From positions 1-64,000 of the forward strand of contig CAZOWW010000010.1 of NCBI GenBank assembly GCA_964583765.1: DNA of 64,000 nt, in the 5' to 3' direction. This stretch comes from CAZOWW01 sp964583765. Its GTDB lineage: Bacteria; Actinomycetota; Actinomycetes; Actinomycetales; Kineosporiaceae. The position numbers and the translations under genes were made by a program. Each line of letters starts with the position of its first letter. Positions within the stretch are counted from its first letter, which is position 1. The notes under the pieces were generated by a model that was not told where the DNA came from, made no database searches, and worked only from the letters and a program-made list of their open reading frames with translations. Shown in pieces: positions 42,568 to 51,361 of the stretch.

Positions 42568-42668
42568 TGACTTGCCTGACCCGGTCACTCCCGCCCCGCC
42601 TGACTTGCCCCACCAGCCCCGTCCTCTCTGACTTGCCCTACCCTGCCTGCCCTGTCCGTACGACGGCC
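42568..42668 (-). repeat. cluster of the repeat family (TGACTTGCC variant)
   Basis: On the + strand GGTGACTTGCC, CCTGACTTGCCCC and TCTGACTTGCCC recur every 20-30 nt in a C-rich context; the complement is GGCAAGTCAG, a variant of GGCAAGTCGGC. Orientation as in the other clusters right of the candidate origin. The left end may lie in the adjacent gap. Confidence 0.6.
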
Positions 42669-42677
42669 CCGGAACCC

Positions 42678-42719
42678 GAAGCCCCGCAGAGACCTTGAGC
42701 AGTCCTACTGCGGGGCTTC
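42678..42719 (-). terminator. 12-bp hairpin ending the tail operon
   Basis: GAAGCCCCGCAG (42678-42689) pairs with its complement at 42708-42719 across an 18-nt loop. The right arm codes for the last residues of the - strand gene at 42705, so transcription of the tail operon should stop just past its last stop codon. Confidence 0.72.
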
Positions 42720-42992
42720 GCCGTGCGTCGGCGCGGTCACCGGGGCGCAGCCGGTCACCGGGTCGAGCGGCTGGGTGTCGTCCGCAAGGCGGGCCGACTC
42801 GCGCCGCGCCCGCGCGCCCTCGGGGTCAAGGGACCACAGGCCGCGCGGGTTGAGCAGGTCGAGCACATGCGCGACGCTGACGTGGACGTCCTCGCCGGGG
42901 GCGGTGGCGGCGTAGCCTTCCAGCGCCTCGCGCGCCCGCCGCACGGCGCGGGAGTCCTCGATGGTCTTCCGCCGGTCGGCGCGGCCGATCAT
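42705..42992 (-). CDS. small hypothetical protein at the end of the tail operon
   Basis: 95 residues from ATG 42992, overlapping the previous stop (ATGA). Basic helical N-terminus (RRKTIEDSRAVRRAREALEG), then acidic and Pro-rich. Family not recognised. Confidence 0.63.
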   Translation of the reverse strand: MIGRADRRKTIEDSRAVRRAREALEGYAATAPGEDVHVSVAHVLDLLNPRGLWSLDPEGARARRESARLADDTQPLDPVTGCAPVTAPTHGEAPQ

Positions 42993-43519
42993 TTGGACAC
43001 CGTGGCCAGCCAGGCCGAGGAGAACACGTCGATGTCGTACGGCCCGTCGCTGGCGAACTGGATGCCGTGGATGGGGAACGGGCCGGACGCGCCGATGACA
43101 TCGGTCACCGACTGGGTGAGTGTCAGGTTCCACCGGGCGATGAACAGGCCGACGCCGACTAGGCGCCCCTCGGTGAGGACGTTGGCGACCGGGGTCACCG
43201 TCTCGCCGTCGCAGTAGATGACCGGCGACCGCTGGCCGGGCCGTTTGCCGGAGTGATAGCTCGCCAGGGCGTCCCGCGCCCAGGCGTCGATGTCCGCCAG
43301 GGTGGCCGCGCCGTTCTCGACGTCGAGCACGTCGGCGGTCTCGTCGATCGCCGTCAGGGCGGGCGACTGGTCGATCCGCACCGCGCCCGGGTGCGCCGCC
43401 CAGTCCGCCGCCGTCCAGGCGACGCCGTCGGTCCCGGTGACGTACCCGGCGGCCTGCACCCCCCGGGGCAGCTGGCCGACGTTGGCGTGGGTCGCGTCGT
43501 ACGCGATGGTGATGCTCAT
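42989..43519 (-). CDS. glycoside-hydrolase-like protein (GH25/DUF1906-like barrel)
   Basis: 176 residues from ATG 43519. TIM-barrel-like strand order: VGQLPRGVQAAGYVTGTDGV, then RIDQSPALTAIDETADVLDV, SPVIYCDGETVTPVANVL, GLFIARWNLTLTQ and IHGIQFASDGPYDIDVF. Actinophages often carry such a lysozyme-like domain next to tail-fibre genes, where it may cut the peptidoglycan or act as endolysin. The acidic pairs DQS and DVEN could be catalytic. Family inferred from fold pattern. Confidence 0.65.
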   Translation of the reverse strand: MSITIAYDATHANVGQLPRGVQAAGYVTGTDGVAWTAADWAAHPGAVRIDQSPALTAIDETADVLDVENGAATLADIDAWARDALASYHSGKRPGQRSPVIYCDGETVTPVANVLTEGRLVGVGLFIARWNLTLTQSVTDVIGASGPFPIHGIQFASDGPYDIDVFSSAWLATVSK

Positions 43520-43533
43520 GGGGGCAGCCTAGA

Positions 43534-45993
43534 TCAATAGACCGGCAGGCTGCCCGCGTACTTGGCGGGAACCTCCGGCGTGCCGGTGATCCTGCACCAC
43601 ACGTCGTACGACTGCCCGGCCGTCAGCGTCGTCGCCCCGCCGCCGGGGCCGACCAGGCACTGCGCGACGTAGCCGAACCCGGTGCCGCCCAGCAGCCAGC
43701 TGCCCGTGTACCAGGTGGCGGGCTGAGCCGGGGCCAGCGCGTTCCCGCTGCTGACCGGGAACGCGAACTGCACCGCCAGCAGGGACTGGCCGGCGGTCTG
43801 GCCGGTCGGGTCGATGCTGGTGCCGTCCAGCTCCGACGTCCAGGTGACGTTGACGTCTTCCAGGCTGATCGCCGCGATCGGCGCGAAGCTGACCATGATG
43901 ACGCTCCATCTGCTGCCGGACGGCTTGGCCGTCCACCGTGTCACTGCCATGCTGGCACCCCATCTTGACGGCATCGCGCCCGTCGCCCACCGCGACTGCC
44001 CTGGCCGCGCCTGCCAGCGCGGCGGGCCGGCGTGCGTCTGCCAGGCGGCGTCGCCCGTGCTGCCCGGGTAGAACCCGGGCAGCAGGCCGGTGCGCGCGGT
44101 CATGCGCGGCTGGCGCTGGAGCCGCGACGGCTCCCTGATGATTCTCGCCGGGTAGGCGACCGGGGGGTAGGCGACGGGCGGCGGCGTGTAGTGGTTGACC
44201 CAGACCCGCGACTGGACGGCCCTGACCCGCTGGCGGACCGCCACGATGACGGGCACGGGCACCCGGCCGGGGACGACCCCGGCGGCCAGCCGGGAGGCGG
44301 CCGGACGGATGCGCGCCTTGTGCCGCAGCGTGACGGGGACGGGGACGGGCGCCGTCAGAGACCCGCGCTGGCCGGTGACGACCGTCGCCCTCGGCTGGCG
44401 CTGGGGCACGGCGGGCCTCGTCCGCAGAGCGGCGACGATGACCGGGGGCCTGGGGACAATGCCAATGGCAAGTGACTGGCGCGTTTGCCGCAGGACGGCG
44501 CCGGGGCGCTGCCGCAGGCTGGCGACGGCCGTGGGCGGCCGGATGACGATGCCCGCCGCCAGCCGCCGGGGAGGCTGGCGCTGCGCGATCGCCGGGCGCT
44601 GGCGCAGCGGCGCCGCCGCGACGGGCGGCACCCGCGCCCCGGCCGCCAGGCGGGAGGGGACCGCGCGGGCCTGCCTGCGGGCGACGGCGAGCACGACGGG
44701 CCGGGCCGGCGGCGCGGCCACCCGGCCGGCCGCCAGGCGCTGCGGCGGCTGTCGCTGGACGGAGCCCGGCCTGCTGCGGGCGAGCGGGACGGGGATGCCG
44801 GAGAGCCCCAGCCCCGGCAGCATCCCCGTCGCCAGGCGGGAGGGGACGGCCCTGACCCGCTGCTGCTCCCGCAGCGTGACCGGGACCGGGACCGGGGCGG
44901 ACAGCGAGCCGCGCTGGCCGCTGGCCAGCCGTTGCGGCGGCTGTCGCACCAGTCTCGCCGGCTCGCGGGCCAGCCGGGCGGGGTATCCGACCGGCGGGTA
45001 GCCGGCGTACGGCGCCGGGGCCACCCGGCTGCGCGACGGGGCGGCTGCCGGAATCTGACGGGACCTGGCGAAACCTGGCGGCGTGATGCCGCGCCCCGGC
45101 GGCGTCCCGGCGGCCAGCCGCTGAGGCGGCTGGCGCACCAACCGGTACGACGACCGCGCGAGCCGGGCGGGCGCGGTCACCGGCTGGTAGACGGCTCCGG
45201 ACGGCACGTACGGCGGCGGGACGACACGTGAGGGGACCGGGCGGACCCGGGACTTATGCCGTGGGACAACGGGGACCGGGACCGGCGCGGTGAGCGAGCC
45301 GCGCTGCCCGGCCGCCAGGCGCTGGACGGGCTGGCGGACAGTCCGCGACGGCTCGCGGGCGATGCGCGCGACCTGCGGCACCGGGTACGCCGCGTACGGC
45401 GCTGCGATCAGCTTGCTGCGGGCGGCCCTGGTGATGGCGGGCCATAGCCGGTTCCGGGCAGCGCCGAGCGGCACGGCGGCGACGACGCCGGGCAGTACGC
45501 CAGGGCGGAGCTGGCCCGCTTGACGGCGCGTCAGCCGGGAGGGGTAGCGCGTCTGCTGGACGGGGATGCCGGACAGGCCCTTGCCGGGGGGCAGGCCGGC
45601 GACGACGCGTGATCGCGCCGCTGGCGGGCCGCGCCTGGGCGTGAGCGCGAGGACGGCCGGCCGGATCGGGGTGACGGTCGCGACCGTGCCCGGGGCCAGC
45701 GGCCCGGTGACGACCCCCCGGCCCCGCGCCACCAGCCGGGGCCGCCGGGCGAGGGTGACCAGCTGCGCCGCGACGGGCGGCGGCTGGCCGGCGGCGCGCA
45801 GGGACATCCCCGGCCGCCGCTGGACGGCAGCCGGGCGCTGGCGGAGGATGGCGACGATGACGGGCGGCACCCGCGACCCGCTTGTTATCCGCGAGGGGAC
45901 CGCGCGGACGGCCCGGCGGGTGGCGGCGAGCGTCGCCGCGCGGACCGGGACGGTGACGGCCGGGGTACCGCGCAGCAGGAGCAGGAGGCTCAC
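43534..45993 (-). CDS. Arg/Pro/Val-rich repeat tail protein
   Basis: 819 residues from GTG 45993. Residues about 1-640 consist of 12-15 imperfect units of 35-50 residues built on RRQPPQRLAAG, PVPVPVTLR and RxRAVPSRLA; net charge is strongly positive and acidic residues are almost absent. The C-terminal 130 residues form a normal beta-rich domain (LEDVNVTWTSELDGTSIDP, YTGSWLLGGTGFGYVAQCLV). Codon use is normal for the genome and it lies in the tail operon. A disordered cationic module on a tail protein might bind teichoic acid or DNA. I recall repeat proteins of this style in Streptomyces phages but no defined function. Confidence 0.7.
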   Translation of the reverse strand: MSLLLLLRGTPAVTVPVRAATLAATRRAVRAVPSRITSGSRVPPVIVAILRQRPAAVQRRPGMSLRAAGQPPPVAAQLVTLARRPRLVARGRGVVTGPLAPGTVATVTPIRPAVLALTPRRGPPAARSRVVAGLPPGKGLSGIPVQQTRYPSRLTRRQAGQLRPGVLPGVVAAVPLGAARNRLWPAITRAARSKLIAAPYAAYPVPQVARIAREPSRTVRQPVQRLAAGQRGSLTAPVPVPVVPRHKSRVRPVPSRVVPPPYVPSGAVYQPVTAPARLARSSYRLVRQPPQRLAAGTPPGRGITPPGFARSRQIPAAAPSRSRVAPAPYAGYPPVGYPARLAREPARLVRQPPQRLASGQRGSLSAPVPVPVTLREQQRVRAVPSRLATGMLPGLGLSGIPVPLARSRPGSVQRQPPQRLAAGRVAAPPARPVVLAVARRQARAVPSRLAAGARVPPVAAAPLRQRPAIAQRQPPRRLAAGIVIRPPTAVASLRQRPGAVLRQTRQSLAIGIVPRPPVIVAALRTRPAVPQRQPRATVVTGQRGSLTAPVPVPVTLRHKARIRPAASRLAAGVVPGRVPVPVIVAVRQRVRAVQSRVWVNHYTPPPVAYPPVAYPARIIREPSRLQRQPRMTARTGLLPGFYPGSTGDAAWQTHAGPPRWQARPGQSRWATGAMPSRWGASMAVTRWTAKPSGSRWSVIMVSFAPIAAISLEDVNVTWTSELDGTSIDPTGQTAGQSLLAVQFAFPVSSGNALAPAQPATWYTGSWLLGGTGFGYVAQCLVGPGGGATTLTAGQSYDVWCRITGTPEVPAKYAGSLPVY

Positions 45994-46127
45994 AGCGGGC
46001 GGCCCCAGCCCTCGAACGGCTGCGGCGCGGGCGACGGGCGGGCCTTGCCGAACGGCAGGGTCGGGCCGAACACCTTGGCCAGCGGCGGGAACGGCCCCGG
46101 GGGCGTCTGCGGGGCGCTAGCCGCCAT
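45990..46127 (-). CDS. 45-residue Pro-rich protein
   Basis: ATG 46127 to TGA 45990-45992; overlaps the next GTG. Short Pro/Gly-rich chain (FPPLAKVFGPTLPFGKARPS, then GWGRPL). Likely a small tail-associated peptide; no family. Confidence 0.55.
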   Translation of the reverse strand: MAASAPQTPPGPFPPLAKVFGPTLPFGKARPSPAPQPFEGWGRPL

Positions 46128-46130
46128 GCG

Positions 46131-46718
46131 CTACCCGATCAGCTCGCACGTCAGCTCGTCCACCGTCACGCTGGAGAACCCGGTGTTGGTCGCCACCGTC
46201 AGGCCGAGCATGACCGTCTGGTTGGTCGCGGTGTTGAGGCCGGTGGCCGTCTGGGTGACGGTGCGCAGCGCGGCGGTGACCGGCATGGGGACCGGGCCGG
46301 TGAACGTGGTGAGCGACGCGGGCAGCAGTGACCAGCCCTGGCCGACGACCTTGGCGGTGGTCGCGTTCTGCGACTGGCTGAGCGCCTGGAGAACCCCCGT
46401 GTACTCGATGATGAACGGCCAGGCGGTGGCGACGACGGCGGCGGTCGAGGCGGTGGCCGCCAGGGCGGCGGCGGTCGTGGTGATCGCCGTGCCGGTCGCG
46501 TTCATGTAGAAGCCCCATGTCAGTGATGACGCAGTCGTCGTCGCGGTGTACTCGCCCGCCGCCCGCAGGCGTATCCGGGTGCCGAGGTTGAGCGTGCCGG
46601 CCGGGATGACGCACGGCGCGGGGGAGATGTCCGTCAGCGTCGCCGTGGTGAACGATGACGTGGTGAGGCTGACGGCGCTCTGCTCCGGAACAGGCGCTGA
46701 CCAGGTGGTTCCAGGCAT
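46131..46718 (-). CDS. minor tail / receptor-binding-type protein
   Basis: 195 residues from ATG 46718. Thr/Ala-rich, all-beta composition typical of phage jelly-roll domains (GTLNLGTRIRLRAAGEYTAT, TVMLGLTVATNTGFSSVTVD). Follows the large fibre gene in the tail operon. A receptor-binding or fibre-tip role is inferred from composition and position. Confidence 0.65.
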   Translation of the reverse strand: MPGTTWSAPVPEQSAVSLTTSSFTTATLTDISPAPCVIPAGTLNLGTRIRLRAAGEYTATTTASSLTWGFYMNATGTAITTTAAALAATASTAAVVATAWPFIIEYTGVLQALSQSQNATTAKVVGQGWSLLPASLTTFTGPVPMPVTAALRTVTQTATGLNTATNQTVMLGLTVATNTGFSSVTVDELTCELIG

Positions 46719-46729
46719 ACATGACCGCC

Positions 46730-49684
46730 TTACGGTATGGGGATCTTGCGGCCGAGCACGTTGACGGTCAGGTCAGCGCCCGGGTACGCCGTGCCGACCT
46801 GGGCGACGTTGACCGTCAGGTAGTCGCCGGGCTGCACGAACAGCAGGTCCGGGGCGGCGGCCGAGCTGGCGGTGACCGCCCCGGCCGCGATGGCGGGCCG
46901 GTTGCCGGTGGTGGTGAAGATGGTCGAGCCGTTCTTGAAGACGTCCACGATGACGCTCGCGCCCTGCGGCGCGGTGTTGACCGAGGCGCGCACCCCGGAC
47001 AGGTAGTAGTAGTCGTCGGCGTAGAACCGGGACACCCCGGTCGTGACGGTGAGAGGCCCCTGCTTGCTGAACGGGCCGCCGACGGGGACGATCGTCGTGT
47101 CGTGGTAGTCATGGTTGACGTTGCGGAAGTTGATCAGGGGAAGCTGCGTCTGCACGGCCTGGGTGAACTGCTGCGCCAGCGCCTGCACGCCCAGGGCGCT
47201 GATCGTGGCGCTGTCGGACGACCAGAACGCCGCCTGCTGCTGGCAGATGCCGTTGGAGTCGACGTAGAAGACGTTGGCGTCGAACTCGGCCACCAGGGAC
47301 TGGATGGAGCTGTTCAGCGTGGTGACGTCGCTGTTGCCGGTGCTGCCGGAGTTGGAGTTCCAGTAGCTGCCCGCGCCGCCCAGCGCGACGTACCCGGCGG
47401 CGGCCGGCAGCAGTGGCATCCCGAAGACGGCGGTCAGGTTGGGGTTGGACCCCTCCAGGTACGCGCAGTCGAGGGACACCGACCCGCCGGAGTCGAGGGA
47501 CGAGATGGTGCCGATGATCGTCTGCCCGGCGTTGAGGCTGGTCAGCCCCTTGAACCGGACGCACATGCGCGCCCGCGAGCCGGACGCGACGGGCGTGATG
47601 TTGGAGGTGCTGGTGGTGCCGGGGTTGGCGATGCCGCCCGTGGTGAACAGCGTCCCCGTCCAGGTGACCACCCCGCCGAACGACCCCACCGCCCCCAGCA
47701 GCGAGATCGTCACCGCGCCGCCCGTGAAGTCGGCCGGGACGGTGAAGGTGAAGCTGCCGCTGGTCGCCGTCCAGTAGGCGAACGTGCCGCCCTGACCGGG
47801 GCCGCCGCCGGACCAGGCGTACTGCACGGTGCCGGAGACGAGGTTGCCCGACAGGGAGAACGCGGCGTTGGTGTACGGCAGGATGTTGCTCGCGCGGCCG
47901 TGGGCGATCATGTCGCGCAGCGTGTGCACGATCGCCCCGGTCGGGTAGCCGTTCAGCTGCGTCATGACGCCGCTGCCCTGCCCGGACGTGATGTTCGCCA
48001 GGTCCCACAGGCCGTAGAAGAAGCAGAACATCCCGTCCTTGGACACGTACGGGGCGCCGCTGCTCTTCTTCCGCACGCTCTGGGTGAACGCCGCCTGCCC
48101 GCCGTAGGTCTGCGCGTTGGACGCGTCGTTCAGCAGGTTCCACGACCCGACTGTCGCGACCACCCCCCGGTTCACCGAGTCGGCCGGGTCGTTGTGCAGC
48201 AGCCCCATGGCGACCAGCGGCAGCACGTAGTCCGGGTCGGACGCCAGGCCCTGCTGGAGGTAGTTGCCGCCGTACCAGTTGCCACGGCTCGGGCTGTTGG
48301 TGATGCGCGGGTCCGACACCCACAGCTGGCTGTTGGGCACCCCGGCCACGCCGTTAGTCCAGAACCGCTGCACCACGTTGGACGGCCCGTCGGAGCGGAT
48401 GAAGACGTCGCCCGCGTTCGCGCCGTCGTACAGGCCGAGGGCGCTCGACACCATCGTGACCGTGCCCAGGGAGGTGTACGCCCCGTTGCCCGTGCCCGGG
48501 ATGGTGATGGTCGTGGCGGTGGCGGACGTGACGATGATCCCGTTGCCGTTGGCGGCGGTGTTGCCGCCGACGTTCGCGATGTTCACCGTGTCCCCGGCCT
48601 TGAACGGGTGCCCGGTCGGCAGCGTGATCACGATGGGCGACACGCCGTTGCCGGTGGCCCCGCTGACGTTCACGGCGGCGGGCAGGTACGCGTCCTGCCG
48701 GTAGACGTACGGCGGGTTCCACGCGGTGATCTGCGCTGACGTCAGGCCGTCCCACAGGCCGGCGCACGAGTCGTAGTGCACCTCCCCGCTGGCCGCCGCC
48801 GTGACCGTGATCTGCACCGCGCAGTACGCGGTGCCGGGCGGGGACAGCGCCTGCGCGTAGAGCGGCGTCCACGAGGTGGTGGTGTCGGTGGCGGCGGTGC
48901 CCGGGTACGCCGACCCGATCAGGGTGCCCGCCGCGTTGTAGAACAGCAGGGCCAGCTGCTTGGACCGCGCGACGGTCTTGGACTGGGTCTGCGCGGTGGC
49001 GGCCATGAACACGTTCGGGAGGGTCGGGTACCCGGCGGTGCCGGTGCCGGTGATCGTGACGATGTTCGCGGCCGAGCTGGCCGTCCACTGGCGGACGAAC
49101 TGGAACGTGGTCGGGGCGCCGCCGGCCCCGAGGCTGTACGCGGCGTAGACGGCGTTGGTCGCGGTCCACGACCCCTGGGCGGAGCCGCGCGACCGCTGGA
49201 ACAGCTCCCCGGTGGCGTCAGGGAACGTCAGGTTGTTGCCAGGGGGGCCGGAGCTGATCCGGATCGCGGACTGCGACCCGAGCTGGAGGTGCCCGTAGAT
49301 GTCGGCGTAGAAGTTCGGCGTTCCCAGGGTGATGCCGAAGTTGATCTTGAAGTTGTCCGAGAGGTAGACGCCGCCGGCGTTGGCCACCGCGAAGATCGGC
49401 AGGCCGAGGTAGTCGTCGATCTCGAATATGTTCTCGATGGTCGAGTCGTTGTTGCCGACCAGGAACATGCCCGCCCGGCCGGGGCGCGCCTTGGCGTAGA
49501 AGGACGGCAGCCGGGAGGTGAGCGATCCGGACGTCAGGTCTTCCGCGCCGTCGCCCAGGTAGACCCGGCCGTCGGCGAACACGACCATCGAGGGGTACGC
49601 GTCCCCGGCCACCTGGCTGGACTGGAAGAGGTTGGAGGCGGCGGCGAAGACGCGGCCGAGCACGCCGGGAAGCGTGAGGCCCAC
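46730..49684 (-). CDS. large tail fibre / minor tail protein
   Basis: 984 residues. N-terminal 150 residues resemble a fibre base with beta-helical segments (VYLGDGAEDLTSGSLTSRLP). Central jelly-roll-like domains with Gly/Ser/Thr-rich strands follow. A stretch around AMGLLHNDPADSVNRGVVAT to FFYGLWDLANITSGQGSGVM could be a degenerate SGNH-hydrolase-like domain. The C-terminus (FYLSGVRASVNTAPQGASVI) is a beta-sandwich often found at fibre ends. Probably the main adsorption fibre. Exact domain boundaries cannot be set by eye. Confidence 0.72.
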   Translation of the reverse strand: MGLTLPGVLGRVFAAASNLFQSSQVAGDAYPSMVVFADGRVYLGDGAEDLTSGSLTSRLPSFYAKARPGRAGMFLVGNNDSTIENIFEIDDYLGLPIFAVANAGGVYLSDNFKINFGITLGTPNFYADIYGHLQLGSQSAIRISSGPPGNNLTFPDATGELFQRSRGSAQGSWTATNAVYAAYSLGAGGAPTTFQFVRQWTASSAANIVTITGTGTAGYPTLPNVFMAATAQTQSKTVARSKQLALLFYNAAGTLIGSAYPGTAATDTTTSWTPLYAQALSPPGTAYCAVQITVTAAASGEVHYDSCAGLWDGLTSAQITAWNPPYVYRQDAYLPAAVNVSGATGNGVSPIVITLPTGHPFKAGDTVNIANVGGNTAANGNGIIVTSATATTITIPGTGNGAYTSLGTVTMVSSALGLYDGANAGDVFIRSDGPSNVVQRFWTNGVAGVPNSQLWVSDPRITNSPSRGNWYGGNYLQQGLASDPDYVLPLVAMGLLHNDPADSVNRGVVATVGSWNLLNDASNAQTYGGQAAFTQSVRKKSSGAPYVSKDGMFCFFYGLWDLANITSGQGSGVMTQLNGYPTGAIVHTLRDMIAHGRASNILPYTNAAFSLSGNLVSGTVQYAWSGGGPGQGGTFAYWTATSGSFTFTVPADFTGGAVTISLLGAVGSFGGVVTWTGTLFTTGGIANPGTTSTSNITPVASGSRARMCVRFKGLTSLNAGQTIIGTISSLDSGGSVSLDCAYLEGSNPNLTAVFGMPLLPAAAGYVALGGAGSYWNSNSGSTGNSDVTTLNSSIQSLVAEFDANVFYVDSNGICQQQAAFWSSDSATISALGVQALAQQFTQAVQTQLPLINFRNVNHDYHDTTIVPVGGPFSKQGPLTVTTGVSRFYADDYYYLSGVRASVNTAPQGASVIVDVFKNGSTIFTTTGNRPAIAAGAVTASSAAAPDLLFVQPGDYLTVNVAQVGTAYPGADLTVNVLGRKIPIP

Positions 49685-49686
49685 GG

Positions 49687-50082
49687 TCAGGCCGCCGTTG
49701 CCAGGGAGATCTCCATGGTGCCGGACGCGGCCGACGCGATGTACGACTGCGCCAGGGTGACCAGCTCCTTGGCGACCTCCAGCCGCGATCCGGGCGGCAG
49801 CTGGTCATGCCAGCCGCCGGCCGCCGTGGTCGGCGCGGTGCCGTCGTACCGCAGGTAGACCGTGCCCGTGCTGCTGCTGTTCCACAGGATGACCGACCGG
49901 CGGGTGATGTCGGCCGCGATGGTCGACGTCGAGGCGGACGTCGAGAGCGTCCAGGATGCCGGGGCGGCGACGGCGGTGGCCGGGGCCTCGCGCACGATCT
50001 GGTCGTGGAAGGTGGCCGCGTTCTGGAACGTGTGGATATCGGTCCCGGTCCCGGCCGTGATCGGGACGTCGCTGTCAGCCAC
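49687..50082 (-). CDS. tail-associated beta-rich protein
   Basis: 131 residues from ATG 50082. Thr/Ser/Ala-rich (IHTFQNAATFHDQIVREAPA, SVILWNSSSTGTVYLRYDGT). The last part (GGWHDQLPPGSRLEVAKELV) resembles small head- or tail-decoration proteins. Lies between fibre and hub genes; role inferred as tail component. Confidence 0.62.
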   Translation of the reverse strand: MADSDVPITAGTGTDIHTFQNAATFHDQIVREAPATAVAAPASWTLSTSASTSTIAADITRRSVILWNSSSTGTVYLRYDGTAPTTAAGGWHDQLPPGSRLEVAKELVTLAQSYIASAASGTMEISLATAA

Positions 50083-50089
50083 CGGTCAG

Positions 50090-50353
50090 TCAGCACCCCC
50101 AGACGAGCAGGTACGCGCTGTCGTTGCTGAGCCCGGACGGCATGGTGACCACCGTGCCCGTGAACGTGGCGGCGATCTCCACGAAGCTGGAGATGCCGAG
50201 CACCACGCCTCGCTGCACGATCTGGAAGCTGCTGACCGTGGCCAGGTCGATCGTGTCCCCGGCCGTCACCTTGCGCAGCGCGAACAGGGCCAGCAGGTCG
50301 GCGCTCCCGGTGCTGTAGACCTGCGTGCAGTTGGCCGCTGACAGGATGGACAT
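50090..50353 (-). CDS. small tail-operon protein
   Basis: 87 residues from ATG 50353. Compact beta-rich domain (LRKVTAGDTIDLATVSSFQI, GVVLGISSFVEIAATFTGTV). Small proteins like this occur between minor tail genes in actinophages. Function unknown. Confidence 0.62.
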   Translation of the reverse strand: MSILSAANCTQVYSTGSADLLALFALRKVTAGDTIDLATVSSFQIVQRGVVLGISSFVEIAATFTGTVVTMPSGLSNDSAYLLVWGC

Positions 50354-50360
50354 CAGCGGG

Positions 50361-50849
50361 TCATTCCTCCCACTCCACGTCCACGACCCATGCGAGAGGA
50401 GTCGTCAGCGCGTTGACCCGGTTGACGAACACCAGCCCGTTGGCCGTCCCCTTGAGCACCTGCCACTCGTCGGGCTGCTCCCAGTTGAGGATGCCGCCGC
50501 CGCGCGAGGAGCAGGAGATCTTGTACGGGTCGGTGGTGCCTGTCCCGAACGTCGGCTGCGTGGTGCCCCACGCCGTTGACGTGTAGAGGCAGAGGGCAGG
50601 CGGATAGTTCTGGTTGAGCTGGCCGTACGCCGTCGATGCCGTGTACGTGCCCGCCGGCGCCCCGGTGGCGGGGGCGATGCCGAGCGTGCACTGCTGGTCA
50701 GGCGGGGCGCTGGCCGAGCCGACCGTGATCAGGGACGCGTCAACGCGCTTCAGGTTGAACCCGTTGGTGGACGGGCACATCAGGTACCCGATGGCGGTGT
50801 CGACCGCGACCGCCGTGGCTGACTGGAACTGAACGTGGTACCGGCCCAT
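50361..50849 (-). CDS. minor tail protein-type beta domain
   Basis: 162 residues from ATG 50849. Begins GRYHVQFQSATAVAVDTAIG and continues with aromatic/Thr-rich strands (LNQNYPPALCLYTSTAWGTT), closing with PLAWVVDVEWEE. Resembles virion surface domains; no specific family. Confidence 0.63.
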   Translation of the reverse strand: MGRYHVQFQSATAVAVDTAIGYLMCPSTNGFNLKRVDASLITVGSASAPPDQQCTLGIAPATGAPAGTYTASTAYGQLNQNYPPALCLYTSTAWGTTQPTFGTGTTDPYKISCSSRGGGILNWEQPDEWQVLKGTANGLVFVNRVNALTTPLAWVVDVEWEE

Positions 50850-50901
50850 GGGGATGGTCTCCTGACTGTGTTGGTGGCTAGCTTAGACCTGCCTGCATGG
50901 G

Positions 50902-51360
50902 CTACCAGGCGCTCGCGTTGATGGTGATCGCGCCCGCCGCGAACTGCACGGTGTCGCCGTTGACGACGCCCGTGATGGAGCTGGTGAGCGCGCCCTGGAG
51001 CCAGCGCAGCGGCGTGCCGGCGGTGTCCCAGACCTCGATGGCGGTGACCGTCGTCCAGGTGCCGGTGGCGCTCCAGCTGACGGAGTTGGAGTTGGACTGC
51101 GTGCCGGCCGACGGCGCGGCGCAGAACGTGGTGCCGAGCGTCTGCCCGCCCGTGGTGTACCCGGCCGCGCCGGTCAGCTCGGTGCCGTTCGACCCGGCGG
51201 TGTTCGACCCCTGCGCGGTCATCAGCCGCAGGTGGTAGGGCGGCGTGATGATGATCGCCGAGCCGCCGCCCGTGCCGGGGGTGAACGTCGCGGTCGCCGA
51301 CGCCGTGAAGACGGCCTGGAGGAACCAGTTGATCCGGCCCTGGTCGGTCATGTTGGCCAT
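50902..51360 (-). CDS. phage tail beta-sandwich protein
   Basis: 152 residues from ATG 51360. Typical of small siphovirus tail proteins: TDQGRINWFLQAVFTASATA, IIITPPYHLRLMTAQGSNTA and a closing GDTVQFAAGAITINASAW. I recall such 150-residue proteins in actinophage tail operons, placed close to fibre genes. The exact role is unknown. Confidence 0.68.
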   Translation of the reverse strand: MANMTDQGRINWFLQAVFTASATATFTPGTGGGSAIIITPPYHLRLMTAQGSNTAGSNGTELTGAAGYTTGGQTLGTTFCAAPSAGTQSNSNSVSWSATGTWTTVTAIEVWDTAGTPLRWLQGALTSSITGVVNGDTVQFAAGAITINASAW

Positions 51361-51361
51361 G

